Positions 21,745-33,400 of a DNA stretch of 64,000 nt are shown in pieces. The stretch lies in contig JAULSN010000011.1 in assembly GCA_033439765.1 (NCBI GenBank), forward strand, positions 124,001 through 188,000. The letters run 5' to 3'. A model generated the notes under the pieces. The model was not told the origin of the DNA. It searched no databases and worked only from the letters and a program-made list of their open reading frames with translations. Source of the stretch: Lasiosphaeria ovina (lineage: Eukaryota > Ascomycota > Sordariomycetes > Sordariales > Lasiosphaeriaceae). Made by a program: the position numbers and the translations under genes. The number at the start of each line of letters is the position of its first letter. Position 1 is the first letter of the stretch.

Positions 21745-22591
21745 GGCCACGGCCGTAGATGATAAGGGGGTGGAGACTTGCCTAGACCGAGGAGAGTTAA
21801 GGAAAGGGGCCAGGACTGCCCCGACTTAGGTTTGCAGTTGTGTCCTGGGAAATATGAGGATTTATCAACCGGTGATTTATGAGAGTCTGGGCAGTAGTCA
21901 GCTTGCGGAGGAACATCCCCCCGGCGCCGCCAAGCTTCCCCACATGGAAGCCACCGTCCCGGACCCACGATGTCGGCAACAAGCTGAAACTGCCATCTTC
22001 GCCATCGACCCTATCACCGCAGGGCTGGGAATGCCACCAGAACTAGTTCCGGGAGCCACTCTCGCACAGGAGGCTCTCATTCGCGCGTCGGCGACCTGCC
22101 CGGACATGACCTCAGCCCTTTCCACGTGTCCTGCAAGGTCTTGATGCCCGGAACCCTGTGTTGTGCATCGCATGCCCAAACATTTTGAAGGTGGCTGCAG
22201 GCCTCTTTTATGCCTTCGAGATTTGATGTGCCCAGGAAATAAGCGGAGACGTCGCTTTTGTTTTCCTGTTCAGAAAACATTTTTGCAGACTCTCTGACCG
22301 CTTACCATAGTGGCGTTTTGCCGAGGTCGTTGGTTTCTGCACGAGAGGAATCCCTGGCCCTATCGTCATGTGGCTCTATGATGAATTCCAGGAGTAGGTA
22401 CTGTACTTAGAGCGGAGGCTCTCCGCCATTTCCGTCAAGAGATCGGATAGCAGCCCTGTGTTCGGTATAACGTTATACAATTGTGGTGTATATTATATTA
22501 ATATCTTGGTCAGCAAGGATGGCCTCTGTGTATTTATGAATTCAACTTCAACCTCCCTAAACTTTCCAAGGCCCCCCCTTATTATTATTAG
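21745..22591. other. Intergenic, partly AT-rich
   Basis: Upstream region of the HET gene and the 3' flank of the HET pseudogene. The part from about 22440 to 22620 is AT-rich. No gene is seen. Confidence 0.5.
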
Positions 22592-24100
22592 TTAATAAGA
22601 GCCTAGGATATAACATGTGTATAGTTTGGCTACTACGTAGTATCCCACACCCTTCCTGTCTAAAACGGAAATATGGGTATGACTGATAGAGTAATCGTCT
22701 TCTGACCATTTGAACCTGGTAGGGCGGTTGGCCACTGACACCTCGACCAAAGCCTGCTCCCCTGAGCGCTGCGGTTTGGGGAGTTCGCTATGCTCCGCGA
22801 GGTACTTAATTGTGCTGTTCACTTCCGACATTCGCCACAGGTCGTCGCCGACTTTCAGGCCTCGGGGTCTCTAGCCCATGTCTACGGAATAAAGGCGGTT
22901 ATTAGCCCAGATAAACAACACTCGCTGTGTCTGTAGCGTGATAGTAAGCCGTAGGCAAATATTGGCATAGAAAACGCCGGCGATGGCCGAGTCTGCCAGC
23001 CAAAGGACCCCACGGTCTTGCTCAAAGTGCTCGGCTGGCATGGAGGGCGGCGGGCTGGCAATAAAGTGGTTCCGAGACGCAAAGGTCAGTTTTATACCGT
23101 GGATCAAAGAACAGACATCGATTCCACCTCCATCCCCCAGCACTTGACTCTTGCCGGGATGAATTGTGACGCGCTTTTTGACAGAGACGAAGACGTCAGT
23201 TGGCGGCATCGCCGAGTCGACCAAACCGATTCCACGCGCCAAGGGATGGGAACTGGTGGGAACCGGAACCGACAAAAAGATGCGCGTTTCAAGTTTCCAG
23301 AGAGCGGTATCCCGACTCTGCTGCCGCTGCGGTCGCAGATCCGGAGCACTCCGATGAAATTCCATCAGGCGCTGAGTATGGATAGCTAGATCGAGAGGCC
23401 AGCATTGGTGAGCCCAAAGGGCGAGGGCCGAGTCCTTTCCGCAGACCTTCTCAAGCCTGACGCGTCGAGGAAGGCCACAGGATCTAGCGCAACGATGCTT
23501 CCGTCGGGGTTCCCGAGCGACGAGTTCCAACAGAATATAGAATGGTCGTCGGAGAACTTGATAATCTCGTGCTGAAGCCTCTGGAAGGCCTTGGGGCCTT
23601 CGCCGTAGATCAAGGGCATGTTGGCGTCGAAGATGCCCAGCATGTAGTAGGCCATGTCTTTGATCTTGGATGTCGTTCTCCGCCCGAGCCACGACATCCT
23701 CACCGCGACACTCGCATCGCGAAGAGGAAGCCAGGGGTAGAACTGCGACGGCGCTCCGAAATTAAGATATTCCGGATGGATAACGGCGATGCTGGATATC
23801 TCGTCGCCGAGAGAGACCTTGGACCCGATAAAGGACCAGTCTGCGGCATAAAAGTTGACTTCGGATGGGGCCAGGAGCCCCTGGAGCGTCAAGCCCCTCG
23901 TGAACCATCGGCTCTTGGCCAGAGGCTCGGCAGCATCACTTTCTTGCAAGACATCCACAAGGCAGACGTAGTAGACGAGTAGCATTTCGATACCACCTGA
24001 ACATGGAATTGATGGCCTGGGAGAGTTCGCTGTAGTTGCCCGCGGGAACGTCACTCATGTACTCCACGAGGGCAAGAGTTGGCGTGCCGATGACGCGCAT
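22592..24100 (-). pseudogene. Decayed HET-domain gene (HET-E-like subtype)
   Basis: The minus strand holds recognisable HET-E-type blocks in order but in broken frames. It begins with ATG at 24100 (MRVIGTPTLALVEYM). That runs directly into YSELSQAINSMFRWYRNAT, so the usual AILSHTWG...WIDTCCIDK core is deleted. The frame then shifts near 23960. From there to 23386 come SRWFTRGLTLQGLLAPSEVN, VRMSWLGRRTTSKIKDMAYY and MPLIYGEGPKAFQRLQHEII, ending in a stop at GLTNAGLSI. Similarity-like sequence resumes in another frame (GIGLVDSAMPPTDVFVSVKK) down to a stop at 22871. It continues after that stop in the same frame (LKVGDDLWRMSEVN) to 22592. At least one deletion, two frame changes and one internal stop make a functional product implausible. 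Confidence 0.8.
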
Positions 24101-25028
24101 GGTGTCTATGATGAAATGAACTTGAGCCTCTGGGTCGGAATGGAATGAGAATCTAAGATGACGGAAGATGAACTGAAATGTGCTAAAATGATGTTGGGCG
24201 CTTGCTTAGCTTTATCCGGGCCCCAAGGCTGCAGCATCTGCGACGCAGGACCTTGAATAAGGTGACAGCTGCAGAGATATTAGGCCAGCTCTCCAGATTA
24301 TCATACCAGTCTTGTCAAATGCTGGATATTTCCAAGACTATATAAAGCTCACCAGTTGGCCACACTTTGAAGTTAGTGGTAAGCGACAAGAAAAGAGGGA
24401 ACACGGCACTCAGGAAGCCAGGCACCAAAAGGTTGAGCAGTTACCCCCATTAATGTTTCACATCACATCAAACAATGAATTATGTACTTGTCAACTTCGC
24501 CACGACCCGAAGTCAAATCAACATCCCCGAACAGAGCGTCGCCTTCTTCGGATCTAGGATCCTCTCCATCTTGGCCATTGTTCTGATCAGCCAAGTCCAC
24601 ATCCCACTTCGCAAATGGCACCGACTACCTTGCCCACCTCACTCTCCCGCAACCAGCACACAAGACTATAAACAGGGAAAGCCGCAACCATTGTTAGACG
24701 AGTGTTGCCCCTTCCAGATATCTGAATAACTCCAATTTTTCCCTGACCCTTAGCCGAACGCACAAACAATGCAAGTTTCTTTCTGACAGACAGCCGACAA
24801 AACAGAACAGACACGCGAAACACAACCCGCCGTTGGCAAAATAAGATGAAAAGAAAACGAAACACCAGCGGTAAGGGAAGAAAGTCCCTCGCTTTGCTGG
24901 CTAATTCAAACAGCAAAACCAACCCCCGCGAAGAGGTGCCACTTAAGTACATGCACACAAGGTGTTAGAAAAAAGAGAGAACGCCAACAAAACACAAACC
25001 AGCCCAACCCAGCGGTTTAGCCGTATCG
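24101..25028. other. Intergenic
   Basis: Between the HET pseudogene 5' end and the GH16 gene 3' end. No gene is seen. Confidence 0.55.
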
Positions 25029-26389
25029 CTACAGACACTGCGAATAGTAGTCGTTCTGGAACTTGCACGTGGTGCCGGCGGCGCATGTCTTGCAGCCGTT
25101 CCAGTTCTTGCCAGCGCACTGCCCGTATCTGGCGGCGGCGCAGGCGCCGGGCTGGGCGGGCGCGGGCGGCGGCGGGACTTGCTGACCTGTTTTGCGAGCG
25201 AAGCGATAGTCGTTAGCCGAGGGCTCGGGAGGCGGGGGGGGGTTCACAACGATGAGAAAGAAGAGGGGACGAGCAAAAGAAAGGTGACAAGGAGGAAGAG
25301 GAGGAATGGGTGCGGGGGCTGGAGGGTCTTTCTCGTACCGCCGGTAATGAGCACGGGCTGGCCAATCTTTGTGGTCTCGTCGATGCTGCACACGTTGATG
25401 CATGTGCCCGTCTTGACGGCGCCAGGGTCCGTGTTGTTGTATACCATCTCGATCCACTGCATCTGCAGGTAGGCTTCGGAGTTGAGGGGCATGTGGCCGG
25501 ACCACGAGCCTCCGTCGCTCCACGAGTTGAACATGACCTGGGCCGGGTCGCGCGGGGCCTGGAACGAGATGGTGCTGGCCAGCTGCCCGTTGACGTACCA
25601 CGTGCTGCTGCCGGGCGTCCAGTCCATGCGGTAGTAGGCCCAGTCGCTCCAGCGGCGGCCGCCCGGCAGCGACACGTTGCGCGTCGCGTCGGGGATGTCG
25701 CTGGTGCTGTTCCACGACGGCTGGTTCGTGTACTGCACGTACACGGGCGGGTCCTGCGTGCGGATCTCGAGGTCGGCCTCCTGCACGAGCGAGATGTTGG
25801 TCGGCGTCGGCGGCGGCCGGTACGTGAACATGGCCGTCACGGCGCCCTTGGCGCCCTTGGTGCGCGCATACATGCGTATCGACACAAACTGGTACCCCGT
25901 GCTGTGCGACTCAATCTCACTCGAGCTCTGGAACGTCGAGTGCCGCACTGTGCGCATCGTCATCCATGTCGACTGCCCGTTGTTGCCCGGGTCCGTGTTG
26001 CGCTCAATGTAGATGTTGTTGGGGCTGTTGACCATCTTGACCGTCGCGTCGCTGATGTCCGACTTGTTCATGGCCAGCTGCGCCGTATTGTTCCAGTTCT
26101 GGATGTCCCACGCGCCCGCCCATTGCGCCGACGTGAAGAAGGCCGCTACTGGCGGCGCCGCCGCATTGGCCTCGAAGCTGTCGAGCGGCTTCGGCACCCT
26201 GGCATACTGGGCGAGCGAGCGGAAGTCAAAGAAGTTGTGGTGGGCAAAGTAGTTAGCCGATGTTGCGTTGGTCTTGTAGCAGTGGCAGTTGGAGTCGGTC
26301 GTCAAGGGGTAGGCCCCCCGGGCGACGGCGACAAGCGAAGCCGCTGCCACCAGCAGCGCAAGTGGCCGCAGAGTCGGGTCGATCATCAT
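25029..26389 (-). CDS. Secreted GH16 glycosidase with C-terminal CBM1
   Basis: Exons 26389-25339 and 25186-25029 with a 152-bp intron give 402 aa. A signal peptide ends near residue 26 ([15 protein letters not shown]). The catalytic GH16 domain carries the ExDxE motif as EADLE, giving nucleophile E204, D206 and acid/base E208. [17 protein letters not shown] and [17 protein letters not shown] are consistent with the beta-jelly-roll fold. After the intron a Pro-rich linker ([11 protein letters not shown]) leads to a family 1 carbohydrate-binding module, residues about 365-402, with the usual spacing [12 protein letters not shown] and [12 protein letters not shown]16 enzymes hydrolyse or transfer beta-1,3/1,4-glucans. 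With a cellulose-binding tail the likely targets are plant or fungal wall glucans. The intron separates catalytic domain and linker-CBM1, so intron retention would yield an enzyme without the binding module. Confidence 0.92.
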
Positions 26390-28400
26390 GGCCTTAACTA
26401 TCTTGTCCACTGTTGGACTGCTGCAGGACTAGTCGGGGAGACAGACTGCAAAAGGGCAACCCAAACGGAACAGAACCAGAGTCGGAAAGAAGAGTGGACC
26501 TGGCGTCTTTGAGGCGTTCACGATGTGAAAGACGGCGTGGCTGCGCAGACGAGGACCCTTGTTGGTTCTGCAGGACTACATATTTCTAAACACCCCTCTC
26601 ACCACCGTGCTCGGCACTGGGGAATAATATCTGGGGGAGGCGTGTGGCGGACAGGAATGTGGGGAGGAGGCAATATCAAGCCTTTCATTTCCTTCCAAAA
26701 ATCCAGGGCCACGACGAACAACAATAGGGGCGGGTCTGCTCTGGACCACTATGGCTGCCACCACGCCCAAAGGGCACGAGTGCTGGAAAGGATAAGCAGA
26801 ATGCTCATACGAGACGAAAATTAGCAACAGAAACGGCGTTGGCTATAGCGGGCGTAATTAACAGGGGCTCGTCGTCATCAGGGCCGCGGCAAAAAGGACG
26901 ACTAGAGAATTGCTGATGGAGCGGGTCCTCCGCTGGCCTCGTCGGCAGTCACCTGGTGGGACGGGCTGCTGGGGCGAGAGGTCGAACCGGCCGCTTCTGG
27001 TTTGCTCGGAAGTTCTGGCAGCAGAGTCTTTCGCCCAGAGCACCCCAGCCCAGATTTACCCGCCGATATGTCACGATCCATATCGACTGGGGTGCATAAG
27101 CGGGGAACCGAAGCGAGCGGCCGTTGAAACAGATAGGAACAGGAAAAAGAGTGGTGCGTGACTATAACGGGAGCCGGCCAGTCTACAGACGAGCAGCGCC
27201 CGCCATGGCCATTGGACGGAAATGGCATCAATCGAGAACCTTCTTGAGCCAGCCTGCCCTGTCCCTGCTCCACCTTCTCAGCCGACACGGGATTTAATTA
27301 CCTCGGCCGCACGACCTAGACCGAGCCTGCTGCCCAGGAACGAAACGTGTCTGCCGGAACGGGCAGCCAAGAGCTAAATTGGGCCGAATGGTCTCGAACT
27401 TTGCGGCCTCATTTGCGACATGAAATCCGGTCCTATGTCGTCTCGACGTTGAAGCACGACGGCTTGCCAGCCAGGCAAGGATGGTATAAGTCAAAAAAAT
27501 CAGGTAACACCCGAGAGTGCAACCATTGATTCACCGTTGCATCGCTGTGAGGTGCCGAAAAGGATCAAAGGTCGGCATGTTTTCCCAATTCGCCCTCGAA
27601 TCGACTCACTGCGAAATCAACCTTTTATTCTCGCGCCATCGGACAACGTCTCAGGGGCATGGTGCAGCTTCTTCTGGATCCCGTCAAGCTCTCACCCTTT
27701 CCTGATCAACGGCGTAATGCGATTTAATCTCCGAATGGCGATATGGCTCCCGCAGATGGTCCTAAAACGGCATTAATGACCACGGCAAGGTGGCGATATG
27801 GGATCGGACAGATATTCGGTAGGCTTTGGGTTGTCAAAATCCGTCTTTAATCAAACCCTGTCCCTCGCAGCCTAACATTCCACTATGAGTGCGGCCACCC
27901 TCAGGTTTGTTGAAACAGAGACTCATCTTATTGAGCTCGATGCAGCTGCGTCTACCTTTGGCACTTATGAGATTAAAGGCGTCTCGAGAATGATATTGAG
28001 CATAACTTGCGATGAGAAGGAGTTGGAACGTGGACGACGTGACACAAAGCTGAAGCACGGGTCGGAGACCGGCACAGTCGAGCCTCTGGTTTTCGTCCTT
28101 ACTTTGAGACTGTGCCTCTGAGGAAGCCTCCAAGCTCATCTAATCTGCAGCTCACCGGCTACCGCCCGCCCCCCTCCCCCCAAATTGCATGCGAGTCTGC
28201 GTATAGGTGGTGGAGATATAGCCAAGGGATTAAAATCAGGACCAAGTTAAAAGTCAGCTGATTCCAGTCACTCAGTGGCAAGACCTCGACCACCACGAGT
28301 CGCCGACACTCTGGCAGAATTCAAGAGACGAGCGCCGCCAAGGGTCAAGCAGCAACTGACGAAGACGACAGGGGCGGGTTGCCACACTTATTGACACCTT
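26390..28400. other. Intergenic, about 2 kb
   Basis: No gene recognised. A 78-codon ATG-led frame at 27885-28121 (+) has no known motif and is overlapped by a longer empty frame on the other strand. Confidence 0.5.
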
Positions 28401-28435
28401 GCCAGCGTCCTGCCAGCGTCCTGCCAGCGTCCTGC
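28401..28435 (-). repeat. 11-bp tandem repeat just after a stop codon
   Basis: Three copies of an 11-bp unit (GCAGGACGCTG on the minus strand) begin immediately after the TGA of the F-box gene at 28436-28438. They therefore sit at the start of its 3' untranslated region. Confidence 0.75.
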
Positions 28436-30433
28436 TCAGAAGAGATACTCGTCCCATCTGTCTTCGTGGTAGGCATAGAAGAGCTCGTCCAGGCTGTGGC
28501 CGTGGTCCTCGCCAAGACGCTCGAGGAACACGTCGAACGTGGGAGGCCGCCGTGCTTCCCTCTCGGGATCCGACTCCTCGTCGCCCGAGAAGTAGTACTC
28601 GGACGCCTCGTCTTCTTCTTCGAGCTCAATCTCGTCCTCGTCTGCCACGTCATCAAACTCATCCTCAGCGCCCCCTTCCTCATCTTCAAGATCACCCTCC
28701 TCGGCAGGCTCCATTTCGTCCTCGTCCTGGTAGCATGGCAACAGGTCAAAGGTCCTGAACCGGGTTCCTGCCCTCGCACAGCGTTGTCTTGCTTCCAGGA
28801 CCTCCCTCTCGAAGCGCCTGTGAAACCTGCTTTTCGCAGGCCAAGAGTGAATGGCAAGAGAGATGCTGGATAGCCGCGGGGACTGGGTGGCACAGAGACA
28901 CTCAACTCCGTACAGCACCATGGTCAAGTTGGCCAGGTAGCTCTGCTTCCAGTCCTTAGCAGTGCCCCACTCACACACAAGGGTGAAGTGCCGGAGAGAG
29001 GAGGGCAGGAGATGACATAATCTCTCGCCGTCGTCCTCTTCAAGGATGCCAAGTGTGCCAAAGATGCCCCGGTAATCTAGCGTCAAGTTCTCGAGACACC
29101 TAAGCTCGGGAATACATGTAAGGCGGTGGTTTTCAGGCTTCCGCGGTCGCTCCCTACCACGGGTCAAGTAGTGCCCTTCAGAGAGGGCAACCAGCTCTAG
29201 CGTCCGCAACGTGCCAGCCAGGCCAACAAGTGCATCGTTCAATGTCTTGCCGTCAGGAAGAGCATCTCTCTCCTCGTCAGTAGAGCTTGCTTCGAAGTGC
29301 ACGAGGAGACTCTGAAGATTAACGCAAGCGAGACACAGGGCAACCAGTCTCGGCTCGTGGATATGGCTACCGTAGAGCCGAAGATTCTCGATTCCTGGGA
29401 GAGGCGGAATTGGGTTGTTCCCGGCGATGAGGTTCCCGGCCGAGGAACAGCACAGCTCGAGCGTTTTAAGGTTCGTAAGCAAAGGCAAAGTAGAAATGGC
29501 GTAGTCTGCGAGTAGGCGTGAGAAGGATAGATCACGATCCCCCTCCTCTCTGTGGCAGTAGATGCGCAACGATTTCAGGTTCTTCATGAACTCAAAGGGA
29601 AAGAAGCGCGCAACGGCATCGGTGAAGGCAGCCGGATATGCCTCTGTTATGTAGCGGAGCAGGGCATATCGGAACGTAGGCATCAAGAAGTCGGTGCCCG
29701 CCGATGACGGGTCGATTTCAGCAAGCTCGTGGTCGGGAAAGGCAATGAGAAGGTCCTCCAAGTTGGGGGCGTTAAGGAGGATGGCCCTGAGCAGATCGAG
29801 GGCGATGGTGGCATCGGTGCCGCCAGGCATGGGCTGCCATTTCACTGAGCGGCCGTGGCCTGGGTTAACAGAAGGTCGCCTTAGGTCGGTGGGCTACCGA
29901 TGGGTCCTACCTCCAGTCTGCCTCTCCCACTCGCGATGCACCTCTTCGAGGGTCAGAACGCCAGCTACATTGACGAGACATGTGATTTCGCGAATCCACG
30001 GCTTGATCTCTGGGCGGCGGCTCAGGCGCAGAAAGAGGGTGACGAGGGTATGCTCGTTGTGTATGACGATAGTGCGGTACAGCAGAGGCTTGGCGATGGC
30101 GGCCATGCGCTGCGAGGTCTGGGCAAAGGCAAGCAGTTCGTTGTGGCCGGCGAGCCAGTCAGCCCATTGGTGGTGTGCATCCCGGAACTCCCATGTTCCC
30201 GTAGGGCGGAGTGCGAAGCGCGTCGTCAGCGGAGAAGCGGGGACCAGCCCGGCAGCGATGGGCTCTAGCAGCTCGTTCGGCAGACGCTCGAGCGAGGGAC
30301 GGACCAAGGCGGCATGGGCGGGCGTTGGCGTTGGCGCTGGCGCTGGCGCTGGCGCTGGCGCTGGCAAGGGTTGCGGAGCCGGGACGACCTCTGGCAACGG
30401 GCCGGGGATGTCGGCCACGGGCAACGAGGCCAT
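28436..30433 (-). CDS. F-box/LRR-like protein with acidic tail
   Basis: Exons 30433-29911 and 29859-28436 with a 51-bp intron (CTGTTAAC branch) give 648 aa. The N-terminus is low complexity: Pro-Ala repeats encoded by a GGCGCT-type hexamer. An F-box-like segment follows, SLERLPNELLEPIAAGL, then ELLAFAQTSQRMAAIAKPLL and YRTIVI. The middle has Leu-rich elements (NLKTLELCC, ENLRLYGSHI, LRTLELVALSEG, LENLTLDYRGI), as in F-box proteins with degenerate LRRs. The C-terminus (from about residue 545) is strongly acidic, with a DEDEMEPAEEGDLEDEE-type tract. F-box proteins are substrate receptors of SCF ubiquitin ligases. The substrate here is unknown. The ATG at 30433 is the first in frame. Confidence 0.82.
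30321..30365 (-). repeat. Hexanucleotide repeat coding for Ala-Pro
   Basis: Two GGCGTT and about five GGCGCT units (plus-strand reading) form the coding repeat for the N-terminal Pro-Ala/Pro-Thr run of the F-box protein. It keeps frame, and its length may vary between strains. Confidence 0.8.
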
Positions 30434-33400
30434 TCAGGCTCAACCCGACGATAGGGGAATAACGGCGCGGGGTATGGACGACGGGCACAGCGCAGGACAG
30501 GCATGGACACCAGCGACGAATCGGCAGACGAACACGGAAATGCAAGGGCGCGCGCTGGATGGTACGGGCGTGCGTGCGTGGATGTGTTGTGTGTGCGCGG
30601 GCACTTTGGACCTCGTCTCGTCTAATCTCTATCGTCTGGGCTTGGCTGGATCATGGAGCACGTCGTTCGTTCTAGCGTGTCGAGCCTGTTGGGCGGGCGG
30701 CGGGGAAGTGCAAGGCTGGGCTGGGCAGGGCAGCGAAGGGCAGAGCTAGCTCAGTTTGGGTGTCGTCGGCGTCGCAACTCGTGCAAACCCGAACAACGCG
30801 AATTAGTCGTGTCTCCAGAGCTTGCTCCTCCTCTCGGGTCCCGTGGCATTTTCGATGCTATGCGATATGATATAAGAAAGGCCCGGGGGGTGGTTTGCGG
30901 CAGATGCAGATGCAGATGCCAGAGCGTGCGCCGTCCCCGCCGTAGGAGCCGCATCGCATCACATGGGTGCCCTGAGGTGGCCCGGCTAGCACAGCGCTCA
31001 GACCAGCACCTAACTGCCTGAGGTGCAGGGCGGCTGCGACGACCAGCTGAGATGGTGCACAGGTCCAGTCCAGTGCAGCCCGGTGGTGCCTTCCAGTCTG
31101 CGAGTCTGCCCAGAACACCAGCCTCTCACTCTGCAGTTCTGTTGTTGAGGAGGAAGGCACGCCTGCTTACGGCCAATCGGGCAAATCCAAAACCCATCCA
31201 TTGATCCCTCGGCAGCTTCCGATCTCGGCGGGGTTCAGTGCTTGGTCCAGTGGAGGCGCCCCCGTCGCCCCCGTGGAGTGCTGAGCGCGCCTGCCTGCTC
31301 GCAACCATCGACGATTCGGGAAGCTGCGAAACAATGCGGATCATCTCCCATAAGCAGAAGCTCGGAACCCGCAGACACGTTACCTTACAGCCCGGGAAAC
31401 GGCCAGGAAGAGAAGTTCAAGCTTGTCCCGGCAGGGACACGCAGCCTGCAGCCTGAAGGTTTTTTTTTTCCTTTCCATCTTTTGCGGGGTGACCCACGCT
31501 GGCCACGATCTAGGCGATGCTGGGCGCGCTGTAACAGGCATCGGCGGCCCTGAACGCTACTGCCGACATTCGTTAAAATTCGCCTGACACGCTGTAATTT
31601 GCCGCTGCCAGCACTATGGGCCAAATGACGGGTTAATGCGGAAGGCGCATCCGGATCTTGGTGAGATCTGGACTGCTACCGTTGACATGCGACCCGCACT
31701 GCCTTTTATACTCTGGGGCGCGGGCCTCGCCCATCTTACAGCGAGATGGGTGGAGAGGCCAGGGCACAGCACATAACAGAAGGTGGTGCTTCGGATACTC
31801 GGCCGTGCAACCACCCTGACACCACCTGCACCACCCGCACCCGCCGCTGCCGAAAGCCTCGTGCTGGTTAATGGAGGGGGGGACGTAGATCCAGGGTAAC
31901 TGCCGCAGCGCCTGGGTTTCCGACTTTGCTGTGCGTTGGCCTGGTCGCGTTTCCAGACACTGGAAGCGATGTTGTCGATCTCGGGAGTGTGTTGGGCAGC
32001 AAGAGGAACCGCCGCCATTCCCTCCCTGGAACCGTGGCTTACACCTTTCCTTCGCACCACTTCAAAATGGCTCTGTATGCGGCAAACCAGGCGATTTCGC
32101 GTTACACACAACCGTATCTTTTTTGTCGAAACAACCTTTCCGATAGTCGCTACAGCTCAATATTTTGAATCTACAAGAGTCCAAGAGCAGGTTGCACGAA
32201 GTGCATCGTCGACTCAATACCTTTAACATTTACAAAGGACATCACATCACATCCACACCCGCCTTCTACCGAATCTGCAATTAGTCAGATATGTTCCCTC
32301 TGTAATCGTGCGAGTGAAGAGGTTGTGGCAAAAGGTTCAATCCCACAGGAAATATTTCCACTCGACGGCCGATTTGTTGGTTTCCCACAACTGCCCTCAA
32401 CTGCATGCCGGGCTAGTTTGCATCATGAGGCGGAACCATGGCCAGTTCAACTTCCGCTTGGGGACAAGGCCACATTTCAGAACCCCGTTTGCATGGCACG
32501 GTCAGCCTGATCCAATGGGCATTTCGTTAGTTGGTGGTTTTCTTCGTTCTGGCACTGGTTCGCCTGATCGGATGCGCACCGCAGGATGCGGATAGTTGGT
32601 TGGAAGAGACCTGGAGGAAGGTTGTGGACGCCGCAGCTCGACGCAGATCGTGCCGTCTTGGACTAAGAGACGCTCCGTTCCGGTCCAGAGTGTCGGATTC
32701 GTGCGCGCCATGCGCGCCAAGACATCATTAGTTGCGGGTTGCTTCGTTGGGCCGCCCCATTATTACAATGCTTGCTGGCGGCCCGCGAGCCCTCTTCCCA
32801 AGCCTTTCTCGCCCCCATTGCCTGAGCTCCGTTCTGCTCACCGACTTTTCCCTTAGGCTCGGCCAGCATTTCATCCGGCTCTGACAACTTGAAGTGTGCC
32901 CTAACCCAGGCTCTGAGACACCGTTGCGCATGCAAGCGCCCTGCGGATGACGAAACAGCTTGGCGTACGGAGAGGAATCGGAACGTCTTTCACAACTTAC
33001 GAGTCAGCGCCGCAATACTATTAGAAAGTCTTGACGGGACTCCGTCGTGAAATATTTATTTACGTAAATGTGAGTACCGATCTGGAAGGTGGTCTGCGAA
33101 CGGGGGCCCTCGAGCGCTGATTTGCCTTGGGCCAGTTCCGAGCATCCAGGATCAATGCAGCTTCGTGGCACCTTTTCACCAACGTCAATCGGCTCGAGTG
33201 GACTCGAATGGGCTCGAGTGTGACCGTTTGGCTCCGCCTGATAGATCAGGGCAGCAGGCTAAACGATTTCGACATATATGCCCTCGCGGTATCTTGCCTA
33301 AGATCCACTTGGGGGAAGCTAGGAGGCAGGCAAGAACGGACTAGGACAGGAAAAAAAAGAGGTCCAGAGAGTCTTGCCATGATATGGTCTGTGCCCAGTG

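Noticed and set aside
27885..28121. 78-codon ATG-led frame (+)
   Set aside because: No motif, no splice support, and a longer empty frame overlaps on the other strand.
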